A stretch of 64,000 nucleotides of DNA from Stenotrophomonas maltophilia (GCF_006970445.1 NZ_CP033877.1:3170750-3234749), one strand, 5' to 3'; counted from the stretch's first letter, positions 25,846 to 34,751 are shown. The notes: generated by a model from the sequence alone, not told the origin. Translations and numbers: made by a program.

Positions 25846-26762
25846 CGCCGCAGGCGGGTCACCAGCAGAACGCCGATCAGTACCAGCACGGTGCCGGCGA
25901 TCTGCGCCGGCCCCATCGGTTCGTCGAGCAGCCATAGGCTCATCACGATGGTGGAAACAGGGCCCAGCATACCGACCTGCGCGGCCAGCGACGAACCCAC
26001 GCGCTGCACCGCCAGCATGATCGCCAGCACCGGCAGCACCGTGCACACGGTGGCATTGACCAGCGACAGCCACTGCACCGGCGCCGGCGCCTGCCATAGC
26101 AGTGGCAGCGGATGGGTCACCGCGAAATGCAGCAGCACCAGCACGCCCGCCACGCAGCTGGCATAGGCGGTCAGCCGCACTGCACCGATGCGCGCGACCA
26201 CCTGCCCACTGCCGAACAGGTACAGCGCGTAGCTGAGCGCACTGCCCAGCACCAGCAGGCTGCCGACGATGATCTGCCCGCCCTCGCGCTGCAGGTCATG
26301 CCCGAAGGCCAGCAGCACGCCCAGATAGCTCAGCACCAACGCGCCGATCTGCCAGCGTCCCGGCCGCTGGCGCGCCAGCAGCACATTGATCAGCAGCACC
26401 AGGGTCGGGTTCAAGTACAGGATCAGCCGTTCAAGGGTCACGCTGATGTACTGCAACCCCTGGAAATCGAGCAGGCTGGACAGGTAATAGCCGGTGAAGC
26501 CCAGCCAGAGCACGCGGGCGCGGTCGGCCCAGGACAGCGGCGTGGCCCGGCGCGCGGCCCACAAGGCCATCAACGCGAACAAGGGCAGCGCCATCAGCAT
26601 GCGCAGGGCGAGCAGCGTGGTGGCATCCACACCGTGGCGCAGGCCGAGCTTGACGATGATCGCCTTGCCGGAAGCAGCAATGGCGCCGATCGCAGCCAGG
26701 CCGATACCCCCCAGCGCAATGCGTGGGGAAGCGGTAGCGATACGGGAAGCGGGATTGGACAT
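25842..26762 (-). CDS. DMT superfamily transporter (EamA domains)
   Basis: 306 residues from ATG at 26762 (MSNPASRIATASP); an ATG at 26783 is also in frame. About ten hydrophobic segments arranged as two EamA repeats of roughly 140 residues each, the second containing LDEPMGPAQIAGTVLVLIGV, the typical signature near the end of EamA proteins. These inner-membrane permeases usually export amino acids or metabolites, but specificity cannot be read. Its stop overlaps the start of the ATL gene (CTGA), so the two are likely co-transcribed although functionally unrelated. Confidence 0.88.
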   Translation of the reverse strand: MSNPASRIATASPRIALGGIGLAAIGAIAASGKAIIVKLGLRHGVDATTLLALRMLMALPLFALMALWAARRATPLSWADRARVLWLGFTGYYLSSLLDFQGLQYISVTLERLILYLNPTLVLLINVLLARQRPGRWQIGALVLSYLGVLLAFGHDLQREGGQIIVGSLLVLGSALSYALYLFGSGQVVARIGAVRLTAYASCVAGVLVLLHFAVTHPLPLLWQAPAPVQWLSLVNATVCTVLPVLAIMLAVQRVGSSLAAQVGMLGPVSTIVMSLWLLDEPMGPAQIAGTVLVLIGVLLVTRLRR

Positions 26763-26876
26763 CAGGACGACGGCGGGCCGCATGGGGCGGCTGGAAGGAA
26801 TCAGATTGCTTCCAATTGTCTCACGGCTCTTCCGGACGGACGATCCAACTTCCGTTCACGCTCACCGCCACTTCGG

Positions 26877-26924
26877 ATCCACGCATGGCGTGGATCTACC
26901 GTATCGACCCAGGTCGACACCTAC
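26877..26924 (-). repeat. Two SMAG palindromes (GTAG on minus strand)
   Basis: ATCCACGC-ATG-GCGTGGAT followed by CTAC (26877-26899), then a TCGACC/GGTCGA hairpin also followed by CTAC (26902-26924). Read on the minus strand each begins GTAG. Confidence 0.8.
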
Positions 26925-26948
26925 CAACAGCTGTAGGAAGCCGTCGAA

Positions 26949-27192
26949 GGCGGGGCACTGTGGGATTGCGGGGTGTGAGCCGCATGGGCCCGAGGCATGC
27001 CTCGGGCGGGTTGGGCAGGACGCCCAACCCCGGTATTGCCGTGTGCGCAGGACTGCGCACACGAGCAAGCGGCGACCAAGCCCCCCAGGGACGGGTTCAC
27101 GGCGGCCCCGCAAGCCCACAGTGCCCCGCCATCCCGCGGAATGCCACTGTTGCTCTCGATGTTGCCTCTGCGGGTGCCGGGCGCAGCCCGGC
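26949..27192 (+). repeat. Large structured intergenic element, copy A
   Basis: Outer arms 26949-26973 and 27106-27130 pair over 24 of 25 positions. Inside are the core word GTGAGCCGCATGG, then three perfect hairpins: a 20-base palindrome at 26988-27007, a 9-bp stem with loop AGGAC at 27008-27030, and a 10-bp stem with loop GGAC at 27040-27063. These are followed by GCGGCGACCAAGC and ACGGGTTCACGGCG. A tail with GTTGC words ends in hairpin GCCGGGC-GCA-GCCCGGC (27176-27192), directly adjacent to the gor stop codon. Same family as 37162-37341 and 37495-37675. Confidence 0.8.
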
Positions 27193-28551
27193 TCAGCGCA
27201 TCAGCACCACTTCCTCGGCCGAGGTCGGATGGATCGCCACGGTGTCGTCGAACTGGGCCTTGGTCGCGCCCATCTTCACCGCCACCGCGAAGCCCTGCAG
27301 GATCTCGTCGGCCGCTTCGCCCAGCAGGTGGATACCGACTACCCGTTCTTCCGGGCCGGCACAGACCATCTTGAACAGGCTGCGCTGGGTACCGTTGGCC
27401 AGGGCCTGCAGCATCGGACGGAAACGGCTGTGGTAAACGCTGACCTGGTCGAAACGTGCACGTGCTTCTTCCTCGCTCATGCCCACCGCGCCCAGCGGCG
27501 GATGCGAGAACACCACGCTGGCCACGTTCTCGTAATCCATCTTCGATTGCGGGCGACCACCGAACAGGCGGTCCATCAGCCGCCGCGAAGCCGCCACCGC
27601 CACCGGAGTCAGGCCGACCTTGCCAGCGATGTCACCCACCGCGTGCACGCTCGGCACAGAGGTGGTCTGCCATTCGTCCACCTGCACCTGCTGGTGCTCG
27701 CCAATGCCGATGCCGAGCGCTTCCAGACCCAGGTCACGGCTGTTGCCGCGGCGGCCGGTGGCAAAGAACACTGCGTCGAACACATTGTCGAGCGGGCCGT
27801 CATGGCCGAACGCACGCACGCGCTCGCCATCGCGCTGCAGTTCGCGCAGGCGGTAGTCGAAATGGATGCGCACGCCCTGCTGCTTCAGGTTCTCGGCCAG
27901 CTGGTCGGTCAGCTCGTAGTCGAAGCGCTCCAGCAGACGCTTGCCGCGTACCAGCAGGCTCACCTTGCTGCCCAGCGCCTGCAGCAACCCGGCCAGTTCC
28001 ACCGCGATGTAACCACCACCAATGATCGCCACCTCGGCCGGTGCCGCACGCAGATCGAAGAAATCATCGGAGACCAGGCCCAGTTCGGCACCGGGAATGT
28101 CGGGCCGCAGCGGGTGCGCGCCGGTGGCGATCAGGATGTGCTCGGCGCTGTAGCGCACACCATCGCTGCAGGCCACGGTGTGCGCATCGAGCAGGTGGCC
28201 GCGAGCCGGAATGCGCACCACGCCGGTTTCATCCAGGCGCTTGTGGTAGCTGGTGTGGATGTTGCTGATGTAGGCCTGGCGATGGATCACCAGCTCCTTC
28301 CACGACAGCGCCGGACGGGCCTCGACGTCGAAGCCCATCGCATTGGCCAGGCCGATGCGCTCGTGCAGGTCGGCCGCCAGCCACATCGCCTTCTTCGGCA
28401 CGCAGCCGACATTGACACAGGTTCCGCCCAGCTCACCGGGCTCCAGCATTGCCACGCGCTTGCCGTGCTGCGCGGCGCGGATCGCGCCGGCCAGGCCGGC
28501 GGAGCCGCCACCAAGGACGATCAGGTCGTAATCATAGGATGCAGTGCTCAT
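27193..28551 (-). CDS. gor: Glutathione-disulfide reductase
   Basis: 452 residues starting MSTASYDYDL; the ORF extends far upstream in frame but that is the antisense-rich dadA region. FAD-binding LGGGSAGLAGAIRAA, redox-active disulfide Cys45-Cys50 in GGTCVNVGCVPKK, NADPH-binding IIGGGYIAVELAGL, and the C-terminal HPTSAEE with the catalytic His441-Glu446 pair. It reduces oxidised glutathione with NADPH in the cytosol. The start overlaps the dadA-like stop (ATGA), so it is the last gene of a three-gene operon DUF418-dadA-gor. The hairpin directly after the stop is part of element A and may end the transcript. Confidence 0.96.
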   Translation of the reverse strand: MSTASYDYDLIVLGGGSAGLAGAIRAAQHGKRVAMLEPGELGGTCVNVGCVPKKAMWLAADLHERIGLANAMGFDVEARPALSWKELVIHRQAYISNIHTSYHKRLDETGVVRIPARGHLLDAHTVACSDGVRYSAEHILIATGAHPLRPDIPGAELGLVSDDFFDLRAAPAEVAIIGGGYIAVELAGLLQALGSKVSLLVRGKRLLERFDYELTDQLAENLKQQGVRIHFDYRLRELQRDGERVRAFGHDGPLDNVFDAVFFATGRRGNSRDLGLEALGIGIGEHQQVQVDEWQTTSVPSVHAVGDIAGKVGLTPVAVAASRRLMDRLFGGRPQSKMDYENVASVVFSHPPLGAVGMSEEEARARFDQVSVYHSRFRPMLQALANGTQRSLFKMVCAGPEERVVGIHLLGEAADEILQGFAVAVKMGATKAQFDDTVAIHPTSAEEVVLMR

Positions 28552-29798
28552 CGGAATCGCTCGGGTCGGTAAGGGGCAGGATCGATCGCTGGCGTGCGGC
28601 CGCAGACGAGATCGGCGATCAGCTGGCCGGTGCCGGCGCTCATGCTGATGCCGAGCATGCCATGCCCCGCTGCAAGCCAGACGTGAGGATGCGCGGGCGC
28701 GCGGCCGATCAACGGCACGTCGTCCACGCTCATGGGGCGCCACCCGCACCACTGCTCCTGCAGCTGCGCACCGCGCGGTATGCGCAGGTAATGATCGGCG
28801 GCGTGCTGCAGGGCCTGCAGGCGGGTCGTGCGCAGCTGCGGGTCGGCACCGGCGAATTCCATGGTGCCGCCCAGTCGCAACGCCTCGCGCCAGGCAATCA
28901 CGAACACGGAATGGTCCTTCAGGACCACCGGGCGCTTTGGCACCTGCAACGGTCGCGACCAGGTCAGCGAATAGCCCTTGCCAGGCTGGATCGGCACGCG
29001 CAGGTCCAGTTGCCGTGCCCAGCGCGGCGACCACGGCCCGGTCGCCAGCACCAGCTCGCGTGCGTGCAGCGTGCGTTCGCCGACGTGCACGCGCACACCC
29101 TGCGCGTCGGCGCTGAAATCCTGCATGTCCGCCTGCTCCTCGATCACCACGCCCTGTGCACGCAGCACGCGCGCCAGTTCAGCGGTGTAGCGGTCCGGAC
29201 GCAGCTGGGCATCGCCGGAAAAGTGGATCGCACCGGCGAGTCGATCATGGAACGCCGGGTTGTCGCGCACATAGTCGGCGCCATCGATGCAGGCCGTGGC
29301 AATACCCTGCGCGTTCAGCGCTTCGCACTCGGCAGCATGGTGATCGAAATTGCGGGCATCGCCGAACACATAGTCCAGACCACGTGCATCGAATTCGCAG
29401 TCCAGCGCATGCGTCTGCACCCAGTGGGCCAGGCGCAGCCGTGAATCATTCAACAGTGCGCCGCGTGCCCGCGTGGCGTGCAGCCAGTCACGTGCGTTGC
29501 AGCGCGCGCCGAACTGCAGCAGCCAGCGCCACAATGCAGGGTCCAGGCGCGTACGTACGTACAACGGTGCACGCGGATCGAGCATCCAGCGCAGCGCGCG
29601 CAACGGTACTCCGGGGGCCGCCATCGGTGGCGCGTGGCTGGGAGTGATGGTGCCGCAGTTGCCATGCGATGTCGCGCCGCCGACACGGCCACGGTCGATC
29701 ACGCGAACCTGGCGGCCCTGTGCGCGCAGCGCCAGCGCAGCGGCCAGCCCAATGGCACCGGCGCCGACCACGATCACATCCTCGCGCGCGCCCTGCAT
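28548..29798 (-). CDS. FAD-dependent D-amino acid dehydrogenase-like oxidoreductase (DadA type)
   Basis: 416 residues. N-terminal VIVVGAGAIGLAAALALRAQ is the Rossmann FAD site, and ATSHGNCGTITPSHAPPMAAPG followed by PGVPLRALRWM closely fits the DadA small subunit family. C-terminal GWRPMSVDDVPLIGRAPAHP and AAGHGMLGISMSAGTGQLIA complete the DAO fold (PF01266). It would oxidise D-amino acids at the inner face of the membrane and pass electrons to the respiratory chain. No alanine racemase lies next to it, so dadA itself is not certain. It overlaps gor by four bases and follows DUF418 by three. Confidence 0.88.
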   Translation of the reverse strand: MQGAREDVIVVGAGAIGLAAALALRAQGRQVRVIDRGRVGGATSHGNCGTITPSHAPPMAAPGVPLRALRWMLDPRAPLYVRTRLDPALWRWLLQFGARCNARDWLHATRARGALLNDSRLRLAHWVQTHALDCEFDARGLDYVFGDARNFDHHAAECEALNAQGIATACIDGADYVRDNPAFHDRLAGAIHFSGDAQLRPDRYTAELARVLRAQGVVIEEQADMQDFSADAQGVRVHVGERTLHARELVLATGPWSPRWARQLDLRVPIQPGKGYSLTWSRPLQVPKRPVVLKDHSVFVIAWREALRLGGTMEFAGADPQLRTTRLQALQHAADHYLRIPRGAQLQEQWCGWRPMSVDDVPLIGRAPAHPHVWLAAGHGMLGISMSAGTGQLIADLVCGRTPAIDPAPYRPERFR

Positions 29799-29801
29799 CG
29801 A

Positions 29802-31046
29802 TCAGCCCTGCCCGGCCTCGCGCCGCATCGGCGGCCACTGCCGGTAGGTCATCGCACGCCACAGCCATTCCATCGGGCCAAAGCGGAAGCGACGCAACCA
29901 GACGTGCGAAAAGGCCACCTGCACGGCAAACAACAGCAGTGCGGACAGCAGCTGCACGCTGCGAGGCATCAGCTCGAAGCGGCCCAGGCCATAGTGATAG
30001 AACAGCCAGGTGCACAGCAGCGACTGACCCAGGTAGTGGGTCAACGCCATGCGCCCGACCGGTGCCAGCCAGGCCAACCGCGCACGCCAGTGCACGATCC
30101 ACGCGAGGTAACCCAGGCACATCGGCAGGCCACCGATCGTCACCAGCGCCATCGCCGCCGTCACCGGCAGGTTGTAGGCACCCGGTGCCAGGTAGGGCTT
30201 CCAGGCAACACCCAGCAGCGTGACCGCAAGGCCCAGCGGCAGTGCCACCCAGCGCAGCACCGCGTACAGCCGCGGGAAGTGCTCTGGCGCCGACAGCGCA
30301 CCACTGCCGGCAAACCAGCTGCCGATCAGGAACATGCCCAGCACTTCCGGGCCGGTGATCAGCATCGCGCTCATCGACGATCCGAACTCGTGCAGGCGCT
30401 GCGCATTGGCCTGCATCCAGCTGCCCTGCCCGTACACCAGGCGCTGCAGATCGATGCTCTGCTGCGCGTCGGTGAGCATCGTCTGAACGTCCTCCGCCGA
30501 AGCCATCGACACCATCGCGCCCACCAGCAGCATCATCGCCACGCCGCCAAGGTAGACCGTCGCGCCCATCCACGGCAGCCAGCTGCGCGGCGCCTCGCGG
30601 CAGGCCAGCAACGGCAACGAGACCAACGCATACATCACCAGGATGTCACCGGACCAGACCAGCAGCGCGTGGCACAGGCCGATCAGCAGCAGGCCAGCGC
30701 TGCGGCGCAGGTAGAACGGGGTGAAGTCACGCCCGGCCACCTCGGCGCGCTGTGCCATCACCGCGAAGCCGGCGCCGAACAGCAGCGAGAACAGGGTGAA
30801 GAACTTGCCCTGCACGAACACGTAGACAAAGGCATCGGCCCAGTAGTCGATGCCCTGCCAATGCACGTCGATGCCGGTGAAGGCCAGGTCCAGCGGGCCG
30901 CTGAAGGCCTCGATGTTCATCAGCAGGATGCCCAGCAGCGCAGCACCGCGCAGCACGTCCAGCACGGCGATGCGTTCGCCGGAAGCCACCGGCTGCAGGG
31001 AAGGAGAAGCGGCGTTCACGGGGCGTCCGTCAGGCAGGTCCGCCAT
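29802..31046 (-). CDS. DUF418 / YeiB family membrane protein
   Basis: 414 residues with about ten hydrophobic segments. The N-terminal heparan-alpha-glucosaminide-like block RIAVLDVLRGAALLGILLMN and the FSLLFGAGFAVM segment, then the C-terminal DUF418 half with VGRMALTHYLGQSLL and the Trp/Arg-rich end, are characteristic. The biochemical role of this inner-membrane family is not settled; acyl transfer at the membrane has been suggested for relatives. First gene of the DUF418-dadA-gor operon, only three bases from the next start. Confidence 0.9.
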   Translation of the reverse strand: MADLPDGRPVNAASPSLQPVASGERIAVLDVLRGAALLGILLMNIEAFSGPLDLAFTGIDVHWQGIDYWADAFVYVFVQGKFFTLFSLLFGAGFAVMAQRAEVAGRDFTPFYLRRSAGLLLIGLCHALLVWSGDILVMYALVSLPLLACREAPRSWLPWMGATVYLGGVAMMLLVGAMVSMASAEDVQTMLTDAQQSIDLQRLVYGQGSWMQANAQRLHEFGSSMSAMLITGPEVLGMFLIGSWFAGSGALSAPEHFPRLYAVLRWVALPLGLAVTLLGVAWKPYLAPGAYNLPVTAAMALVTIGGLPMCLGYLAWIVHWRARLAWLAPVGRMALTHYLGQSLLCTWLFYHYGLGRFELMPRSVQLLSALLLFAVQVAFSHVWLRRFRFGPMEWLWRAMTYRQWPPMRREAGQG

Positions 31047-31097
31047 TATGCCGCCGGCCCGTGCACCATGGATGGCCGCGCCGTGTTCCAGAAACGC

Positions 31098-31121
31098 AAC
31101 GGCCCGCCGAAGCGGGCCGTT
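31098..31121 (-). terminator. Terminator hairpin after slyD
   Basis: Minus strand AACGGCCCGC-TTCG-GCGGGCCGTT with a UUCG loop, 25 bases after the slyD stop; the following T content is weak. Confidence 0.7.
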
Positions 31122-31145
31122 GCTGCCATCACGATCGCGTTGCGA

Positions 31146-31628
31146 TCAGTGCTGGTGACCACCGTCGCCATGGACGTGGCCGTGGTCGAGTTCTTCCTGG
31201 CCGGCTTCGCGCACGTCGACGATTTCAACGTCGAAGTGCAGGTCCTTGCCGGCCATCGGGTGGTTCAGGTCGACGTCGACGACGCTCATGCCGACCTTCT
31301 GCACGGTCACAGCACGCGGGCCGAAATTGGTCTGCAGCACGACCTGCTGGCCCGGAGCCAGCTTGGTGTTGCCGAAGTGCTTCTTCGGCACGCGCTGGGA
31401 CAGGCCTTCACGACGCTCGCCGTAGGCATCGGCCGCCTTGACGTCGACGTTGAAGGTCGCGCCGGCTTCCTTGTCCATCATGGCGTTTTCCAGGCCCGGG
31501 ATGATGTTGCCGTGGCCGATCAGGATCGCCAGCGGCTCGCCGCGGTCCTTGGACGATTCGATCGGCTCCTGGCCGACTTCGGAAACGGTGTAGTGGAAGC
31601 GGACAACGCGGTCTTTTTCGATCTTCAT
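31146..31628 (-). CDS. slyD: FKBP-type peptidyl-prolyl isomerase, SlyD family
   Basis: 160 residues starting MKIEKDRVVRFHYTV. The FKBP fold is interrupted by the insert-in-flap chaperone domain (DAYGERREGLSQRVPKKHFG and following), as in SlyD. NHPMAGKDLHFDVEIVDVRE ends the isomerase domain. The C-terminus is a His-rich tail (DHGHVHGDGGHQH), shorter than in E. coli but able to bind nickel or other divalent metals. It is a cytosolic folding helper and metallochaperone. The ATG is taken at 31628; the upstream extension overlaps the NlpC/P60 gene on the other strand and is not supported. Confidence 0.95.
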   Translation of the reverse strand: MKIEKDRVVRFHYTVSEVGQEPIESSKDRGEPLAILIGHGNIIPGLENAMMDKEAGATFNVDVKAADAYGERREGLSQRVPKKHFGNTKLAPGQQVVLQTNFGPRAVTVQKVGMSVVDVDLNHPMAGKDLHFDVEIVDVREAGQEELDHGHVHGDGGHQH

Positions 31629-31739
31629 GCGCAACTCTGTCTGGATCTGCCGGAGGCAGGCGGGTTGGGGCGGGTTGTCGCCCGGCGGGGACGCCGCCAT
31701 CATGACGGCCAATCCAAGGTGGCGCATTATCCGGAGATC

Positions 31740-32279
31740 ATGCACATCACGCCAGTTTCGTCCGGCCTTCGCCGGCTCCTCGCCCCGGCCCTGCTGCTGG
31801 CCTTGCCCCTGTTGATCACTGCCTGTGGCGGCGGCAAGGCCACCCGCCCGGCGCCGCCCCCGCCGACGGCGAACTGGCCAAAGACCGTGCCGGACAACCC
31901 CGAGGCCGCCAACTCGGTGCTGATGCGTGCCATCAGCCTGGTCGGCACGCCCTACCGCTATGGCGGCAACACCCCGGATTCGGGCTTCGACTGCAGCGGC
32001 CTGGTCGCCTATGTCTATCGCGAGATGCTGGACCTGCGGCTGCCGCGCACCTCGCGCGACCTGGCGGCGGTACAGGGTCCGAAGATCGATCCGCAGCGCC
32101 TGGCCACCGGCGACCTGGTGTTCTTCGGCAGCCGCGGCAGCGTCACCCATGTCGGCATTTATGTAGGTGAAGGGCGTTTCGTGCACGCGCCGAGCACCGG
32201 CGGCACCGTGCGGCTGGACTCGCTCAGTGGTCCCTACTGGAAGGACCACTACACCGGTGCGAAACGTGTCCTTCGCTAA
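31740..32279 (+). CDS. NlpC/P60 lipoprotein endopeptidase (paralogue 1)
   Basis: 179 residues from ATG at 31740 with GGAG upstream. Signal peptide ends in the lipobox LITAC (Cys29), followed by a Pro-rich linker, then an NlpC/P60 domain: catalytic Cys85 in FDCSGLVAYVY, His137 in THVGIYVG and His149 in RFVHAPS. It is similar to E. coli Spr/MepS-type hydrolases that cut the peptide cross-links of peptidoglycan for wall growth. The domain is closely similar to that of the next gene. It is divergent from slyD. Confidence 0.92.
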   Translation: MHITPVSSGLRRLLAPALLLALPLLITACGGGKATRPAPPPPTANWPKTVPDNPEAANSVLMRAISLVGTPYRYGGNTPDSGFDCSGLVAYVYREMLDLRLPRTSRDLAAVQGPKIDPQRLATGDLVFFGSRGSVTHVGIYVGEGRFVHAPSTGGTVRLDSLSGPYWKDHYTGAKRVLR

Positions 32280-32410
32280 AATGAACAGGCGATATGTTCA
32301 AAAATGTGACGTACATCACCCTGAAACTAACGGTTTACTAACGGAATTTTTAACTTATTGCCGCTTTTACAGGGCATGATGCCCCATCGTTTTTTTCCTG
32401 TGACCGACGC

Positions 32411-33184
32411 GTGACGACTGACGACCTGAAAAGCGAAGGCCAGACTTCCGTATCTTCACGTAGTGCCCGCCCGCTGTTGCTTGGCCTGGCACTGTGTCTG
32501 ACCAGCCTTCCGGCCTGGTCGCAGACTGCTCCGAACCGTTCCGATGTGACCCCGGCCGCCGTGGCCGAGAGCACCGCCCGACCGGCTGCCAAGGCCGAGG
32601 CTGCCGCTCCGCAGCGCAGCCGCGTCGATGCCGCCGCCAGTGCCACGCTGGCCGCCCTGCTGCCGCACCTGGCCGCCAACGACACCATTCCGCTGATGGA
32701 CCGCTCGGCCGTGGTGGCCGGTGATCTCAGCCGCCTGCTCGCCAACTACGACACCAGCAGCGCCGCCAATGGCAGCGTTGTCGGTACTGCCGCCGACAAC
32801 GGCAAGGTGCAGTCGCTGCTGCGCCGCGCGATGACCCTGCTGGGCACCCCGTACCGTTGGGGTGGCAGCAACCCGGACAGCGGCTTCGACTGCAGCGGTC
32901 TGGTCGGCTACGTGTTCCGCTCGGCCCTGGGCATCGAGCTGCCGCGCGTCTCGCGCGAGATGGCCCACGATGACAATGCCGAACTGATCAACGACCGCAC
33001 CGCGCTGGCCGCAGGTGACCTGGTGTTCTTCGGCCGCAAGGGCCGCGTCGACCACGTCGGCATCTATGTCGGTGACGGCCGCTTCCTGCACGCGCCCAGC
33101 TCGGGCAAGGACGTGCGCGTGGACACCCTGCTCAGTGGCTACTGGGGCAACAAGTTCATGCAGGCCCGCCGGGTCGATCTCTGA
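32411..33184 (+). CDS. NlpC/P60 secreted endopeptidase (paralogue 2)
   Basis: 257 residues from GTG at 32411. The N-terminus has a basic/polar stretch and a hydrophobic core (PLLLGLALCLTSLPAWSQ) that fits a Sec signal cleaved after WSQ; no lipobox. A roughly 100-residue Ala-rich region precedes the catalytic domain: Cys161 in FDCSGLVGYVF, His215 in DHVGIYVG, His227 in RFLHAPS. It is probably a periplasmic peptidoglycan DL-endopeptidase. The domain pairs with the preceding gene as a tandem duplication with different anchoring: one lipoprotein, one soluble. It is followed by a strong terminator. Confidence 0.92.
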   Translation: MTTDDLKSEGQTSVSSRSARPLLLGLALCLTSLPAWSQTAPNRSDVTPAAVAESTARPAAKAEAAAPQRSRVDAAASATLAALLPHLAANDTIPLMDRSAVVAGDLSRLLANYDTSSAANGSVVGTAADNGKVQSLLRRAMTLLGTPYRWGGSNPDSGFDCSGLVGYVFRSALGIELPRVSREMAHDDNAELINDRTALAAGDLVFFGRKGRVDHVGIYVGDGRFLHAPSSGKDVRVDTLLSGYWGNKFMQARRVDL

Positions 33185-33223
33185 TCTGACCGGTTGGCGC
33201 TACGGCGCCGCCTGATACGAGAA

Positions 33224-33250
33224 AGCCGCTGCCCTGCAGCGGCTTTTTTT
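33224..33250 (+). terminator. Intrinsic terminator
   Basis: AGCCGCTG-CCCTG-CAGCGGCT followed by six further T residues, 40 bases after the stop. Confidence 0.93.
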
Positions 33251-33272
33251 GTTGGGCCCGTGCAATCGGTGG

Positions 33273-33326
33273 GTAGCTGCCGACCTTGGTCGGCACCGCC
33301 TTCATCCACGCATGGCGTGGATCTAC
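33273..33326. repeat. Pair of opposed SMAG palindromes
   Basis: Plus-strand GTAG at 33273 with hairpin GCCGACC-TT-GGTCGGC, then a minus-strand element ATCCACGC-ATG-GCGTGGAT-CTAC (33304-33326). The two GTAG ends point outward, as in paired REP units. Confidence 0.8.
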
Positions 33327-33368
33327 CAGGTGCCCGCCTCGGCTGGCACCGTGTCGGCCACCTCCCAA

Positions 33369-33399
33369 ACAAAAGGCCCGCCGGTCAGGGCGGGCCTTT
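33369..33399 (-). terminator. Terminator of the symporter gene
   Basis: Minus strand GGCCCGCC-CTGACC-GGCGGGCC followed by TTTTGTTT, about 20 bases after the stop at 33417. Confidence 0.9.
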
Positions 33400-33416
33400 C
33401 AATTCAGCACACCACC

Positions 33417-34751
33417 TCAGCGCGGTGGTGGTGTCGGGTCGGGATCATCCACACCCACATTGCTGGACGGGTTGTCATACACCGCCTGGTCGAGCAGCCC
33501 GGTTTCCTTGGCCACGATCACCGGCACCAGCATCTGGCCCGTCACATTCGTCATCGTGCGCATCATGTCCAGGATGCGGTCGATGGCATACAGGTAGCCG
33601 ATGGTCTCCAGCGGCAGATTGGCTGCGCTCAGCACCACCGTGGCCATGATCACCGCGGTACCCGGCACGCCGGCGGTACCGAAGCTGCCCAGCACCGACG
33701 CGATCAGCACTACCACGTACTGTTCCGGGGTCAGCGGCACACCGCTGTACTGCGCGATGAACACCGCGCACAGCGCCGGATAGATCGCACCGCAACCGTC
33801 CATCTTGATGCTGGCGCCCAGCGGCACCGCGAACGAACCGTAGTCCTTGTTCACGCCCAGGTTGTGGGTGATCGAACGCAGCGCCACCGGCATCGCGGCG
33901 AAGCTGGACGAGCTGACGAACGCAACCTGCATGCCCGGCGCCGCGCCGCGGAAGAACTTCAGCGGGTTCAGGCCGTGCGCCAGCAGCAGTGCGCTGTAGA
34001 CCACCACGATGTGCAGGGCGCAGGCCACGTACAGGGCCAGCACGAAATGACCCAGCGGCAGCAGCTTCTCGAAGCCATAGCTGCCGACCAGGCCGGCGAT
34101 CAGGCCGAAGGTGCCGATCGGGGTGACTTCCAGCACGAAGCGGGTCACCTGGATCATGATGTCGCTCATCTGGCCGACCAGCTTGCGCGCCTCGGTCACC
34201 TTCTCGCCCAGCTTGACGATGGCAAAGCCCACCAGGCCGGCGAAGAAGATCACCGGCAGGATCGAGCCGCGACCGGCAGCCAGCACGGTCTCACCGGCCG
34301 CGTTGACCTTGGTGCCGATGCCGGACAGCGCGTAGAAGACATTGGCCGGCACTACGTCCAGCAGCACCTGCACCACGCTGGGCACTTCGCGCGGCACGTA
34401 GTTGCTGGCCATCGACAGCTGCAGGCCACCGGCGCCGGGCTGCAGCACGGTGCCCACGCCCAGGCCGACGCACACCGCCAATGCAGCGGTGATCACGAAC
34501 CACAGGAAGGTGCGGCCACTGAGCGCGGCGACCGACTTCTGGCCATGCAGCGACGAGATCGCGTTGATCACCGCGAAGAACACCAGCGGCACGGCGATCA
34601 TCTTGATCAGGGTGACGTACAGCTCACCGAGCGGGCCGAACCACGTTTCCGCGGCCGGGCCGAGCGCCCAGCCGGCCAGCGCGCCGAGCACGAAGCCACC
34701 GACCACGCGCTGCCAGAATGGAATCCGCAGCCAGGCAGAGACCAGCTTCAT
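33417..34751 (-). CDS. Dicarboxylate/amino acid:cation symporter (DAACS family)
   Basis: 444 residues starting MKLVSAWLRI; the frame is open far upstream through antisense of the phosphatase gene, which is ignored. Eight or so membrane helices and two re-entrant loops. Family motifs are present: FVSSSSFAAMPV (the serine-rich hairpin 1), KMDGCGAIYPALCAVFIAQ (helix 7, in place of the common NMDGT) and the GTAGVPGTAVIM hairpin 2. Members take up glutamate, aspartate or C4-dicarboxylates with sodium or protons. The MDGCGA variant of the MDGTA motif leaves the substrate open. The C-terminus is a Pro-rich tail (DDPDPTPPPR). Confidence 0.92.
   Translation of the reverse strand: MKLVSAWLRIPFWQRVVGGFVLGALAGWALGPAAETWFGPLGELYVTLIKMIAVPLVFFAVINAISSLHGQKSVAALSGRTFLWFVITAALAVCVGLGVGTVLQPGAGGLQLSMASNYVPREVPSVVQVLLDVVPANVFYALSGIGTKVNAAGETVLAAGRGSILPVIFFAGLVGFAIVKLGEKVTEARKLVGQMSDIMIQVTRFVLEVTPIGTFGLIAGLVGSYGFEKLLPLGHFVLALYVACALHIVVVYSALLLAHGLNPLKFFRGAAPGMQVAFVSSSSFAAMPVALRSITHNLGVNKDYGSFAVPLGASIKMDGCGAIYPALCAVFIAQYSGVPLTPEQYVVVLIASVLGSFGTAGVPGTAVIMATVVLSAANLPLETIGYLYAIDRILDMMRTMTNVTGQMLVPVIVAKETGLLDQAVYDNPSSNVGVDDPDPTPPPR

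Noticed and set aside
26862-27119. 85-codon frame within repeat copy A
   Set aside because: It translates hairpin arms; Gly/Arg/Pro-rich with no start signal.
29478-31739. Long in-frame N-terminal extension of the first NlpC/P60 protein
   Set aside because: It overlaps three genes on the other strand and would bury a clear lipoprotein signal at 31740.
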